Below, piece after piece: positions 49,374 to 58,293 of a stretch of DNA of 64,000 nt. Position 1 is the first letter of the stretch. Every line of letters begins with the position of its first letter. The DNA lies in IMG/VR virus record IMGVR_UViG_3300014720_000019, positions 1 to 64,000 of that record; one strand, 5' to 3'. The notes beneath the pieces are model-generated. The model did no database searches. It worked only from the letters and a program-made list of their open reading frames with translations, and had not been told where the DNA came from. A program made the translations under genes and the position numbers. Source of the stretch: a virus.

Positions 49374-52132
49374 GAATCCCAGAAGTAATATTTAATGAGA
49401 CACCATCATTAGGTGCCCCTATAAACACCTCAGCAGCTAATAGAGTTGCCATTATTGGTGAGTTTACAAAGGGCCCTTTAAACACAGTACTTCTTTCAGA
49501 CTTTAAAGACTTTGCAAGAATATATGGATATGATACAGGTGTTGCCAATCAATCCTTTCAAGCAGCATATGATCAAGGTGCTAGAGAGTTTGGTATTAAG
49601 AGAGTTATTGGTAAACCAGTAGCACCAAAGATTGATTTATTGATTGGTGGAGTTGCTACAAAGGCTAACAATCTAACAATTAATTTAAAGTTTATTGGTC
49701 AACCAGTAAGCACTGCTACTAGTTACATTGAAACGTTTATAGTATCATCTGGCAGTTATACTGGAACAGCAGATAAGAGATACTTGTTTAAAATAACACA
49801 GGGGCCAATCACTCTAAATGCTACATACAATCAAGCAACATCTGCTACTACTATTACAACATCTATTGCTAATGCTGAGAAGGTTGTAATTGGATCTAAG
49901 ATTGTAAGTACTGAGTCAGGAGTATTAACAGCACCTACAACTACAACTGTAACAGCCGTTGATCCTCTAACTGGTGTAATAACATTATCAGCACCGTTAG
50001 TAACAGTAGTTGCTGGTTATGGCAGCTTTACACTTACTAATAAAGCAACATTAAAATGGGTTGTATTACCCATAACTCAATACCCATTTGCTACTAACTT
50101 ACCTATTGTTACTTGGGGTAATGATAGTGCTGATATTCCAACATATGTTGACACTACTGGAGCAACTATAAGTGGTGCTGTCTTAGGATCAACATTAGAT
50201 CTAACAACTGATGCTGGTGTATTCAAGTCAATAGCAGAAGGTATATCTCTTAAGTTTAGTACAACTGGAGTACCCATTGAGTTATATCCTGGTGAACAGT
50301 TTACTGTTAGAGTTAACTCAACTGAGTATTCAGTACCAGTTGCACAAGGTGCTACAGCATCAGATGTTATTAACAACATACAAGACTTAGTAGGCGGTGT
50401 AACCCCTATTGGTATTATTGACAGACTGCCAAATGAACAAGGTGCAAGACTATTCTTATCAGAGGATATTATCAACCAACCAACTGAGTTTTTTGATCTA
50501 GATGAGCCTGACAGAGTAACAATTGCAAGTGGCTATAGCTTATGGGTTGACTTAGATGAGGCAGACGGCCAAGTAGTTACTACAGGTTCAGCAACATCTG
50601 GCTCCACATCATTGACCGTAGCAGATGCAACTAACATATCTATTGATTCAATTGTTACTGGTACTAGCATCAGTCAAGGCACTACTGTTATTAGTAAATC
50701 TGGCAATGTATTAACTTTAAGTGATCCAGTTGCTGCTAACATTGTTGGCGCATCTATTACATTCTCCAACCTAAATGGTATTAACTTTAGTAACTATACA
50801 AGCCTAAATAAGACTGGTTTCTCAGCAACATCAAACAATGCTAGAAATGCCTTCTTAACAACATACACTGCTGATGGGTTTCCTCTCATTAGATTCACAG
50901 CTATTAGTCCTGGTCAATGGGGTAATAACTTAGCACTTACAATTAATAGCACAGGTAATAGTAAGTTTACAGTTGTAATTGAAGATAAGAATGACAATAC
51001 AAATGATAAGCAGATTGAATCATTTAGTGTTGACTTGTCTAGAGACGTAGCAGCAGATGGATCAATCACATCAATTGCATCTAGTTATGTCATTGCTGAC
51101 TATCTACCAGTGTCAACAGGTAGTAATTTATTCCCATCACAAATTGTAACAAGAACACCACAAAGATTAGCACCAGCTAACCTATTTATTACTGATACAA
51201 ATGACATTAGACATATTAATTATGTTGGTAATTCTAAGCTTACTAACTTGTTCTTGAAGAAGGGCTATGATGGTCCCCTACCAACAGAGAATGACTATGT
51301 ATCCGCAGTGAGATCATTGGCAGAACAAAGAGTTAACTTTATTGTTGTTGCTAGTGAGTTAGGTGCTAGGACAAGTGTAAGACAAGCACAGTTAGCAGTG
51401 GCTAATAACAGTGGTGAGTTAGAAGGTAGAAAGATTGCAATCTTAACCTCTACTAGAAGCCTAACACCTGGTTTAGCAAGAGTTGAGACTGCTGGTATTA
51501 ACACTGAAAGAGGTGTATATGTAGCAGGTTGGGCAACCTATGGTGGCTCTACTAATACTGGCAGATTCAGCGTTCCATTGTCTGCATTCTATGCAGGTAA
51601 GTTGAGCTATATTCCTGAGAACATAAGCCCTGCTGCTAGAAGAAGTGCTGGCTCTATTCAAGGTGTAATTGAGACTGACTTAGATGGTTACATATCTACT
51701 AGTGCCAAGCAACAATTCATTGATGCTAAGGTTGATATGATTGCTATTGACCCCGCCTTAGATGGTTATTATGTAATACAAGGTAGAACACTAACAAATG
51801 TTACTGGTAAGGATAACATCAATCTAGTTAGAATTAATGACAGGATTAGAAGAGACTTGTATACTAACTTACAAAGCTATAAAGGTGAGACAAACTCTAG
51901 AGTTATTAGAGGACAAATAGCCTCTGCTATATCAGCTTATATGACATTACTACAAAGAAGTGGTTATATTAGTTCCTACAATCAGCCAGTAATTGATGAG
52001 ACTAATAACCCTGCTAGTGCATACTTTACTGGCACCTTAAATATAGCCTTATCATACACACCAATATATCCAATTGGCTTAATTGTGATTACATTAACCA
52101 GAGATGTATCTGGTAGCGTTCAAATAGGTTAA
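49370..52132 (+). CDS. Contractile tail sheath protein
   Basis: 920 aa, GTG start. The N-terminus RIPEVIFNETPSLGAPINTS, then AAIIGEF-like VAIIGEFTKGPLNTVLL, and a C-terminal domain with VRSLAEQRVNFIVVASELGA, IAILTSTRSL, YVAGWATYGG and INDRIRRDLYTNLQSY match the phage sheath family (gpFI/gp18-like) in order. A large insert of about 500 residues in the middle, with Thr/Val-rich beta repeats, is unusual for this family and may be surface-exposed. The sheath contracts around the tube at infection. It is followed directly by the tube-like genes. Confidence 0.85.
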   Translation: MRIPEVIFNETPSLGAPINTSAANRVAIIGEFTKGPLNTVLLSDFKDFARIYGYDTGVANQSFQAAYDQGAREFGIKRVIGKPVAPKIDLLIGGVATKANNLTINLKFIGQPVSTATSYIETFIVSSGSYTGTADKRYLFKITQGPITLNATYNQATSATTITTSIANAEKVVIGSKIVSTESGVLTAPTTTTVTAVDPLTGVITLSAPLVTVVAGYGSFTLTNKATLKWVVLPITQYPFATNLPIVTWGNDSADIPTYVDTTGATISGAVLGSTLDLTTDAGVFKSIAEGISLKFSTTGVPIELYPGEQFTVRVNSTEYSVPVAQGATASDVINNIQDLVGGVTPIGIIDRLPNEQGARLFLSEDIINQPTEFFDLDEPDRVTIASGYSLWVDLDEADGQVVTTGSATSGSTSLTVADATNISIDSIVTGTSISQGTTVISKSGNVLTLSDPVAANIVGASITFSNLNGINFSNYTSLNKTGFSATSNNARNAFLTTYTADGFPLIRFTAISPGQWGNNLALTINSTGNSKFTVVIEDKNDNTNDKQIESFSVDLSRDVAADGSITSIASSYVIADYLPVSTGSNLFPSQIVTRTPQRLAPANLFITDTNDIRHINYVGNSKLTNLFLKKGYDGPLPTENDYVSAVRSLAEQRVNFIVVASELGARTSVRQAQLAVANNSGELEGRKIAILTSTRSLTPGLARVETAGINTERGVYVAGWATYGGSTNTGRFSVPLSAFYAGKLSYIPENISPAARRSAGSIQGVIETDLDGYISTSAKQQFIDAKVDMIAIDPALDGYYVIQGRTLTNVTGKDNINLVRINDRIRRDLYTNLQSYKGETNSRVIRGQIASAISAYMTLLQRSGYISSYNQPVIDETNNPASAYFTGTLNIALSYTPIYPIGLIVITLTRDVSGSVQIG

Positions 52133-52152
52133 TAATACAGAGTAAACAATAA

Positions 52153-52968
52153 ATGTTAGACATATATAAAGCGCCAGTTAATAATGTAATATTAGATCCC
52201 ATTCAAGGCTTTGACATTGCTGCTTGGTTACAAGACTCAGCAACAGGTCAGATAGCCTTGTTTGGTGACTTTCAATCTATTACATTAACTATTAGAGATA
52301 GTACTGAAACATATTTACCATTAGGTACAAGATTCCCAGTTTATCTAAATGGTGAAGTTCAAATAGCTTTTGTTATTGAGCAAGGTCTAGTTGATATGAA
52401 CTTCATGCAAAGAACCTTTGGCGTTCAGAACATGGTAAGAGAGCAACTAGTAACAAGAGGCCCTAGATTCCAACTAACCTTTGATGCTAATGCTTATGAA
52501 CTAGCACAGAATTACATTGGACAAGGAACCACAGCCCCAGGCATTCAATATAGAGGTGGTGGAACTTCATTCAATCAGATTGTAGGTGGTTCTAATGCCA
52601 GCTTTGCAATAAACAATTTAACACTTGATCCATCAGCTACTAACGCTTCAAGTGGCATTAACAATCAAGCTTTACCAATCACACAAGGTAGATATGAGTT
52701 ACAACGCTGTAAGATTGACTCTCTATCAGTTGGTATCATGCCTGGTAGAAGGGTAATTGCACAACGTTGGGAGGGAGTAGCAGAAGGTATTAGATTTATA
52801 CCTCAGTCACTTCAAGACTTTAGAAGTCAAAATGGTGGTAGAAGTCCAGCCTTTAATGCTCCTAGTGGCACCGCTCTTAGCTCCAATTCTAATATTCCTC
52901 TAACATCTGGTGGTTTAAGACCTCAAGTATTTGGTGGAGCAGGTGGTGGACAAAGCCCAACTATCTAA
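52153..52968 (+). CDS. Tail tube-like protein, longest of three paralogues
   Basis: 271 aa. Beta-rich core; RGGGTSFNQIVGGSN in the centre, and the pair GRYELQRCK then MPGRRVIAQRWEGVAEGI near residue 180-215. It directly follows the sheath gene, as the tube gene does in contractile phages. The two next genes share GRYEL and related C-terminal motifs, so this is the parent or longest member of a family of three. The C-terminal tail (GTALSSNSNIPLTSGGLRPQ) is Gly/Ser-rich. Confidence 0.72.
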   Translation: MLDIYKAPVNNVILDPIQGFDIAAWLQDSATGQIALFGDFQSITLTIRDSTETYLPLGTRFPVYLNGEVQIAFVIEQGLVDMNFMQRTFGVQNMVREQLVTRGPRFQLTFDANAYELAQNYIGQGTTAPGIQYRGGGTSFNQIVGGSNASFAINNLTLDPSATNASSGINNQALPITQGRYELQRCKIDSLSVGIMPGRRVIAQRWEGVAEGIRFIPQSLQDFRSQNGGRSPAFNAPSGTALSSNSNIPLTSGGLRPQVFGGAGGGQSPTI

Positions 52969-53000
52969 ATAAAACAAACAAACAAACTTATAAACAAAAT

Positions 53001-53040
53001 AAAACAGTGTTATTATTAAAAGTAGTAACACTGTTTTATT
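53001..53040 (+). terminator. Terminator after the first tube-like gene
   Basis: 12-bp stem 53001-53012/53026-53037 (AAAACAGTGTTA/TAACACTGTTTT), then TATTTTG. Suggests the tube protein is made at higher level than the downstream paralogues. Confidence 0.75.
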
Positions 53041-53054
53041 TTGTTTAATTAACT

Positions 53055-53513
53055 ATGAATATTAATACAGATAGAAAGATTATTGTATATACAAATATAA
53101 ATGACAAGATTGATATTGTGGGCAGTTTTAATGTATTATCTGTAACACTAAGATCTGCTAATAAACAAGATCAATTATATTATAAAAACGATAATTATAT
53201 TCCTCTAATAGGAGAAGATATAGTTGCATTTGTATTAGAAGATGGATATTTAGATGTAGAGTATAATTATAGTTTTAAAGTAGTAAATGGAGAAATTATT
53301 AGATCACCTAGGTTTAATATAACTTTTAACTCCTCACCACTAAATCTAGCAACATTTAAACCATTAAATAATAACAAAGGTAGATATGAACTAAGAAGGT
53401 GTAAGTTCGGTAGTTTTATTAATGGTAACTTAGAAGGTGTATCTGATCATTTAAAATATATAGAAGATGAAACAGTAGAACAATTTATAGAAAGGGCCAA
53501 ATCTAATGACTGA
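53055..53513 (+). CDS. Tail tube-like paralogue, 152 aa
   Basis: Same beta-rich plan as the neighbour upstream, with NKGRYELRRCKFGSFINGN in the place of its GRYELQRCK. The MPGRRVI turn of the two other copies is missing, so a short internal loop has been lost. C-terminal helix (EDETVEQFIERAKSND). Its end overlaps the next gene by eight bases. A role as distal tube/initiator or capping protein is possible. Confidence 0.7.
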   Translation: MNINTDRKIIVYTNINDKIDIVGSFNVLSVTLRSANKQDQLYYKNDNYIPLIGEDIVAFVLEDGYLDVEYNYSFKVVNGEIIRSPRFNITFNSSPLNLATFKPLNNNKGRYELRRCKFGSFINGNLEGVSDHLKYIEDETVEQFIERAKSND

Positions 53514-53946
53514 ACAAATAAAAGATCCAAGAACAAGTTGGGAGATATATGGTTATACAACAGACCCAACAAACAATAAACAGGAGGTTGTTTTATATGG
53601 TATGGAGTTTAAGTTAGACCAACTAAATAAAACAATAACAATAGAGAGATGTTTAGTATCACAAGATATATTAAAACACTTTAAGGTTAAGAGAGAAGAC
53701 TCTGAACAAATAAGTAACCCACCATTATTTACACTTACAACTGAACAGTATTATGTAGAAGATCTTAGAGGCTCTATTATAAATGGTAGGTATGAACTAA
53801 CTAACTGTAAGATAAAGATACATAAAGTGTCTTTAATGCCTGGTAGAAGGGTTATAGCTTATGATGTTACTTGTACTTATGATGAGATGATATATTATAA
53901 AGAATCAGTTGAAACCTTTATTGATGAGATATTAGCCATTAATTAA
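53506..53946 (+). CDS. Tail tube-like paralogue, 146 aa
   Basis: NGRYELTNCKIKIHKVSLMP and GRRVIAYDVTCTYDE align with residues 180-215 of the 271-aa protein; the N-terminal half is shorter. A hairpin terminator follows it, so the three paralogues form a block between sheath and hub. A tube-end or baseplate-facing role would be analogous to tube initiators of other contractile phages; not shown. Confidence 0.7.
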   Translation: MTEQIKDPRTSWEIYGYTTDPTNNKQEVVLYGMEFKLDQLNKTITIERCLVSQDILKHFKVKREDSEQISNPPLFTLTTEQYYVEDLRGSIINGRYELTNCKIKIHKVSLMPGRRVIAYDVTCTYDEMIYYKESVETFIDEILAIN

Positions 53947-53966
53947 GCACACAATATATAACTTAT

Positions 53967-54004
53967 AAAGACTGTACTATATACTAATAAGTACAGTCTT
54001 TTTA
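53967..54004 (+). terminator. Terminator after the tube-like block
   Basis: 12-bp stem 53967-53978/53990-54001 (AAAGACTGTACT/AGTACAGTCTTT), 11-nt loop, followed by a T run (TTT at 54001-54003). Confidence 0.82.
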
Positions 54005-54036
54005 CATATAAACATATACAACTAATAGGAGAATAG

Positions 54037-56583
54037 ATGGCTAAGTATTATGAGGATGCAGCATCAACACCAGTGTTTGCAGTCACCTTTGTAAGTAATA
54101 GAGATGGCATTGTTAATAGCACAGATGGACAAGTAACAACTAGTAATAATACTAATACAAACACACAAAATAGCAATCAAGCTAAATCAATAGAAGATAT
54201 AACTAACGCAGATTATAAATTCTCTAGTGATAGCATTAAACAGGGTTACTTAGTAAAAGTTGATAGAGTAAATAGGTTTAAGTCTCAGGTTATTGATCAA
54301 TTTAAAAGACAGGGAAGAACAGTAACATCTAACTTTAAATATGTAGCAGGTCTTACACCAGAGATTGAGGAATTTCAAGGCTTTTCTTTAGATGATTTAA
54401 GAGCTGATTTATTTACATATGTTGATACTAATATGAAAGGTTATTTACCTAGTAACGTTACTGCTGCTACTGCGGTTGAACAAGATATAAAATCTAATAC
54501 AGCATCAAAGATAAAAGACACTGAATACTTAATCTACTCTAACTTACCCATTGTTAATGTTGGTGGGTCTGACTTATCACAGCAATCTAATTGGTACCTA
54601 ACAGAAGCAGAGGTAGAGCTAACTAGAGATTGGCCCATTTGTAAGGCTAAGTTAGTAGTAACTTGTAAGCTTAATGATGATGGCACTATACCCTCTATAG
54701 TAGAGGTTGAGAAGGGCTTTACATATGGTAGAGAAAACAATCAATTAACACTATTAAAGAACAATGAAGGCCGCCTCTTATCAGCAGATGATGAAGTAAG
54801 AATATATGCTGGATATAAGAGTGAACCCTGTATAAGTATGAATGACTTAGACGACTATCCTTATAGCTTTTCTACACTAAAAACAAATAAACTTGATCCA
54901 GAGAAGGACAAAGATACTATTAAAGAAGTACAATCTTTACAAAAACAAAAAGAGGCAATACAAGATGAAATAAACAAATTATATAGTATAAACTTACCCT
55001 TTATTGGAGATGCAAAAGGCAGAGAGTTATTTGGTAATAATGAAAAGTTATTAAAGGATTTAAATACTAAACTACAAGAGCTTGAGCTTCAGATTAATAA
55101 CTTACAAAGAGATAAAGGTATTCAAAAAGCAGATTATACAGCAGATAAAGACAAACTAGCTCCTATATTCTGGGGATTCATAGACACTGTTGACTTCATT
55201 GGCAGTGCTAATTCAATACAAATCATATACAACTTAAGAGATAGAAGTAGAATACTAGCTGACACTAAGCTTATAACACTACCCTATTTAAATGAGAATA
55301 AGGGTGAAAGAGGTACCTTTGAAGGGCTTAGACATAAGACATTAGAAGGTGTATATAGAGCTGCTAATGGTGGCATATATCTTGATAATAATTATAAGTC
55401 AGCATCAGGATTAGAATGGAGAAAGGGCTTTAATGTTGGAGAGGTCATAACATTATATGATAATAAGATTGACTTAAATGATCCTGATAAGAAGAGAAGG
55501 ATTAATGATCAAACTGCTACCATACAAGAGATATATACAGACGCATTAGCAGAGCAAAGAATTAAGTATGCAGCAGCAATAGAAGATCCTAGTAGATGGG
55601 TAATAGCTAATACATTCTTATCATCAACTGATATTAGTAGTAACAATTATAATGACTATGATCCTTTGTTTCATATATGGACATTAATGCCGCCCCTTGT
55701 AAGTGGTAGTGGTGCTACTAACATGCAAATAATTAATAAGAGTCCGTTTGAGATATTAGGTTATATGCAAGTAACAGAGGTTATGCCTATTGACTGCTAT
55801 GCATCACATGTTAATGGGCATTTTATATTTGGCCCAAGGATACTTGATACTAGTGGCTTAGATGATCCAGATAGAGGTAATAGAACGTACTTCTTCTTTG
55901 ACTGTTTTGACAAGTTACCAGAGTCAAGATCATTGATTAAAAACATAAGAGTACAAACAAGTACTATTGGTGTTTATAACAGATTTACAGTGGCTAGTGC
56001 TGACTTTAACAATGCTACTAACGCATCACTTGGGGACCTATTAAGTATTGTTGATATTACACCTGTTAATACTAGAAATAGAAAGGTGCCAATCAAGCAA
56101 CATATTATAACTGATCCTAAGATTGCAAAGGAGAATAATAAAGAAGGGGCAGCACAAGCCTTAGCACTAACAACAGCATCTAACATGGCTAGAGACAATA
56201 CTACAATCATATTTAAAGTGTTAGGTGATTCATCCTTCTGTCCAGGTGAAGCTGTTAGAGTGTTTAACACTGTACTTCATAGTAAGAATGTATTTACATT
56301 TAATGGTCAAACAGCAACATCATCTGCCTTCTTAAAAACCTTATACGACAAAGTAGAAGAGCTAAAGAAGAAGAATGGTGTTAAACAAGTTGATGGTAAC
56401 AAGAAGATTGCTAACTTATCTCAAGTGCTAGAGGAGATTAGAAACAATAGTGGCGCTCTTACTGATGATTTAAACAACGCATTACCAATGTATAAAGTAA
56501 GAGCCATTACACACTCATTAAAAGCAACAGGTGCTGATGCTGGCTTCATTACAAAGATAGTAGCCATTGCTGACATTATATAA
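54037..56583 (+). CDS. Baseplate hub protein (gpD/gp27-like) with coiled-coil insert
   Basis: 848 aa. Segments FTYGRENNQLTLL, then DEVRIYAGYKSEPCISMNDL, FWGFIDTVDFIGSANSIQII, PFEILGYMQVTEVMPIDCYA, SHVNGHFIFGPRIL and a C-terminal GDSSFCPGEAVRVFN and YKVRAITHSL follow the gp27/gpD hub order: a barrel surrounded by further domains that join tube to spike. A coiled coil (about residues 290-365) is inserted between the first and second barrel. AGGAGAAT precedes the ATG. Downstream is the spike gene, as expected. Confidence 0.72.
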   Translation: MAKYYEDAASTPVFAVTFVSNRDGIVNSTDGQVTTSNNTNTNTQNSNQAKSIEDITNADYKFSSDSIKQGYLVKVDRVNRFKSQVIDQFKRQGRTVTSNFKYVAGLTPEIEEFQGFSLDDLRADLFTYVDTNMKGYLPSNVTAATAVEQDIKSNTASKIKDTEYLIYSNLPIVNVGGSDLSQQSNWYLTEAEVELTRDWPICKAKLVVTCKLNDDGTIPSIVEVEKGFTYGRENNQLTLLKNNEGRLLSADDEVRIYAGYKSEPCISMNDLDDYPYSFSTLKTNKLDPEKDKDTIKEVQSLQKQKEAIQDEINKLYSINLPFIGDAKGRELFGNNEKLLKDLNTKLQELELQINNLQRDKGIQKADYTADKDKLAPIFWGFIDTVDFIGSANSIQIIYNLRDRSRILADTKLITLPYLNENKGERGTFEGLRHKTLEGVYRAANGGIYLDNNYKSASGLEWRKGFNVGEVITLYDNKIDLNDPDKKRRINDQTATIQEIYTDALAEQRIKYAAAIEDPSRWVIANTFLSSTDISSNNYNDYDPLFHIWTLMPPLVSGSGATNMQIINKSPFEILGYMQVTEVMPIDCYASHVNGHFIFGPRILDTSGLDDPDRGNRTYFFFDCFDKLPESRSLIKNIRVQTSTIGVYNRFTVASADFNNATNASLGDLLSIVDITPVNTRNRKVPIKQHIITDPKIAKENNKEGAAQALALTTASNMARDNTTIIFKVLGDSSFCPGEAVRVFNTVLHSKNVFTFNGQTATSSAFLKTLYDKVEELKKKNGVKQVDGNKKIANLSQVLEEIRNNSGALTDDLNNALPMYKVRAITHSLKATGADAGFITKIVAIADII

Positions 56584-56610
56584 AGTACAACAGTAATAAG
56601 AACAATATAA

Positions 56611-56657
56611 GTAGTATTAACACATGTTTATATATAACAACTATGTGTTAATACTAC
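56611..56657 (+). other. 15-bp intergenic hairpin without T tract
   Basis: Perfect stem 56611-56625/56643-56657 (GTAGTATTAACACAT/ATGTGTTAATACTAC), 17-nt loop, between the hub and spike genes. No T tract follows, so it may be a processing or stability element rather than a terminator. Confidence 0.6.
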
Positions 56658-56678
56658 AACAAATAATAAATAAAACAT

Positions 56679-57866
56679 ATGCTAGAAAACCCCTTATACA
56701 ATCCTGGTGGATACTTTACAAACCTACAATCATTTGCTGCCATATCTAACAATTGGACATCAATTGGAGAGATAGTTAACTTAACAGATGATGGTGAGTA
56801 TCAGAGCCACTTAATACAAAGATATGATGTGCAAGTATATAACATGGGAGGAATGATAGTTAAGGGTTGTATACCAGTAACTAATAACTTCAGTGGTAAC
56901 GGTGTAGGTGAATATGCAACTTATAAGGTGGGTGATGCGGTTATAGTCACATCACTATATGGTAGTTATGACAGCGTTGTAATATTGGGTGCTGTATCAC
57001 TTCCTGGTAACATGGATGTCTTCATGGGTAAAGACACAGAGAGATATAAGTTAAGACAACTACAAGCTGATAATACATACGCACCACAGCCTCTAATAAC
57101 ACCTGATAGAGCACAAAACCCATCAGCCAATAAGATAGCTATTACATCTACTCAGATGGATAAAGATAGTTATAAGAATACAGACTTATTAAAATCATCC
57201 AGTGATAGAGTGTCACTTGTTAGAGAACAAGGACTACCTAATGGCATTGAAGTTGATAGTGGATTAGGTGACAAGGGTACATACTTTAGAGGTGTTGAGT
57301 ATAAGTATATAAATGGTAACTACTATCAAATTGTGGTAGCTGATAAGGAGGACAAATGTGCTAAATCAACTAAGGTTGCAATGGTAGCATTAGACAAGGC
57401 TAAGAAGCTAAAAGAGTTAGGCGGTCAACCTAGAAATAGTAACAGTTTAATTGATACTAGATATAGAGCAGAACAATATCAAAGACTACATGATATAGCA
57501 TTAGAGACTGCTAAGAAATGTAATACAAAGGCAATAGCAACTAAGCAAGCAATTAATAATGTAACAACTACAAACACTCCTACAAGTGGCACCAAAGTAC
57601 CAGCTAACTACAAACCTAATGAGAGTAAGTTAGATGTTAAAACATCAGAGCCAAGATTAACACTAACTAGAGATCAAGTTATAGGGTTTGTATCTAATAA
57701 GCAATGGAATAATAGTTTACCTAAAGATCAAGAGATAGCCGCTATAAGAACTTTATATTTATACTATGGATTAAAAGATGATACAAAAGGACAAGTGACT
57801 CAACCTCTAATTGATAAGATATTAGCAGATCCTGACTATGCAACTTATAAAAAGACTAATAAATAG
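56679..57866 (+). CDS. Baseplate spike (gpV/gp5 OB-fold-like), 395 aa
   Basis: Residues 20-110 look like the OB-fold found at the start of phage spike proteins: ISNNWTSIGEIVNLTDDGEY, a DVQVYNMGGMIVKGCIPVT strand, GVGEYATYKVGDAVIVTSLY and VVILGAVSLPGN. The middle part is Lys/Arg-rich with beta character, the C-terminal part helical (TRDQVIGFVSNKQWN; QEIAAIRTLYLYYGLKDDTK). It follows the hub gene. Spike plus the PAAR tip (18422-18718) would form the membrane-piercing needle. A lysozyme domain as in T4 gp5 is absent here; separate hydrolases follow. Confidence 0.65.
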   Translation: MLENPLYNPGGYFTNLQSFAAISNNWTSIGEIVNLTDDGEYQSHLIQRYDVQVYNMGGMIVKGCIPVTNNFSGNGVGEYATYKVGDAVIVTSLYGSYDSVVILGAVSLPGNMDVFMGKDTERYKLRQLQADNTYAPQPLITPDRAQNPSANKIAITSTQMDKDSYKNTDLLKSSSDRVSLVREQGLPNGIEVDSGLGDKGTYFRGVEYKYINGNYYQIVVADKEDKCAKSTKVAMVALDKAKKLKELGGQPRNSNSLIDTRYRAEQYQRLHDIALETAKKCNTKAIATKQAINNVTTTNTPTSGTKVPANYKPNESKLDVKTSEPRLTLTRDQVIGFVSNKQWNNSLPKDQEIAAIRTLYLYYGLKDDTKGQVTQPLIDKILADPDYATYKKTNK

Positions 57867-57879
57867 AGTAACAAATAAC

Positions 57880-58293
57880 ATGTTTATAGTAGTACTACAT
57901 CAAACAACATCAAGTGCTAAAGACTTCTTACAAGCAGCACCAACAGCGCCATTCTCATATCATTTATTCATTGATATTAATGGTAATACAACATACTTAG
58001 TTGAATCATCTAGACAAGCAAAAGCCTGTGCTAATTGTCTAGTAGATGGTATAACTAATGTGGATCAACAATCATATCAGATATGTTTTGAGTCAACAGA
58101 TGGCACCTTATCAGGCCCTCAATATATGTCACTTGGTTATATATTATCTCTATTAGATATAAGACTTAATAATGTATATATACACTCAGAGATATCACCA
58201 TCTAATGACTTGAAGCTAATTGATAAGGATAAGATTATAAAGGCTTATAATAAGTTCTTACCTAACAAGACTATATATACAGGATTAGAGTAA
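57880..58293 (+). CDS. N-acetylmuramoyl-L-alanine amidase (amidase_2 family)
   Basis: 137 aa from the ATG at 57880 (an upstream ATG at 57838 lies inside the previous gene). VLHQTTSS (His7), FSYHLFIDINGNTTYLVES (His28), YQICFESTDG and YIHSEISPSNDLK (His102) match the zinc amidase_2 fold of T7 lysozyme, cutting peptidoglycan between MurNAc and L-Ala. The usual lysine or cysteine near the end is Lys112 here. The stop overlaps the next hydrolase gene by one base, so the pair acts together in cell-wall digestion, either at entry (baseplate context) or for lysis. Confidence 0.8.
   Translation: MFIVVLHQTTSSAKDFLQAAPTAPFSYHLFIDINGNTTYLVESSRQAKACANCLVDGITNVDQQSYQICFESTDGTLSGPQYMSLGYILSLLDIRLNNVYIHSEISPSNDLKLIDKDKIIKAYNKFLPNKTIYTGLE

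Noticed and set aside
51350-51365. Another exact agtgagtt in the sheath gene
   Set aside because: It encodes Ser-Glu-Leu inside coding sequence without a stem or downstream start codon. It shows that the 8-mer alone is not diagnostic.
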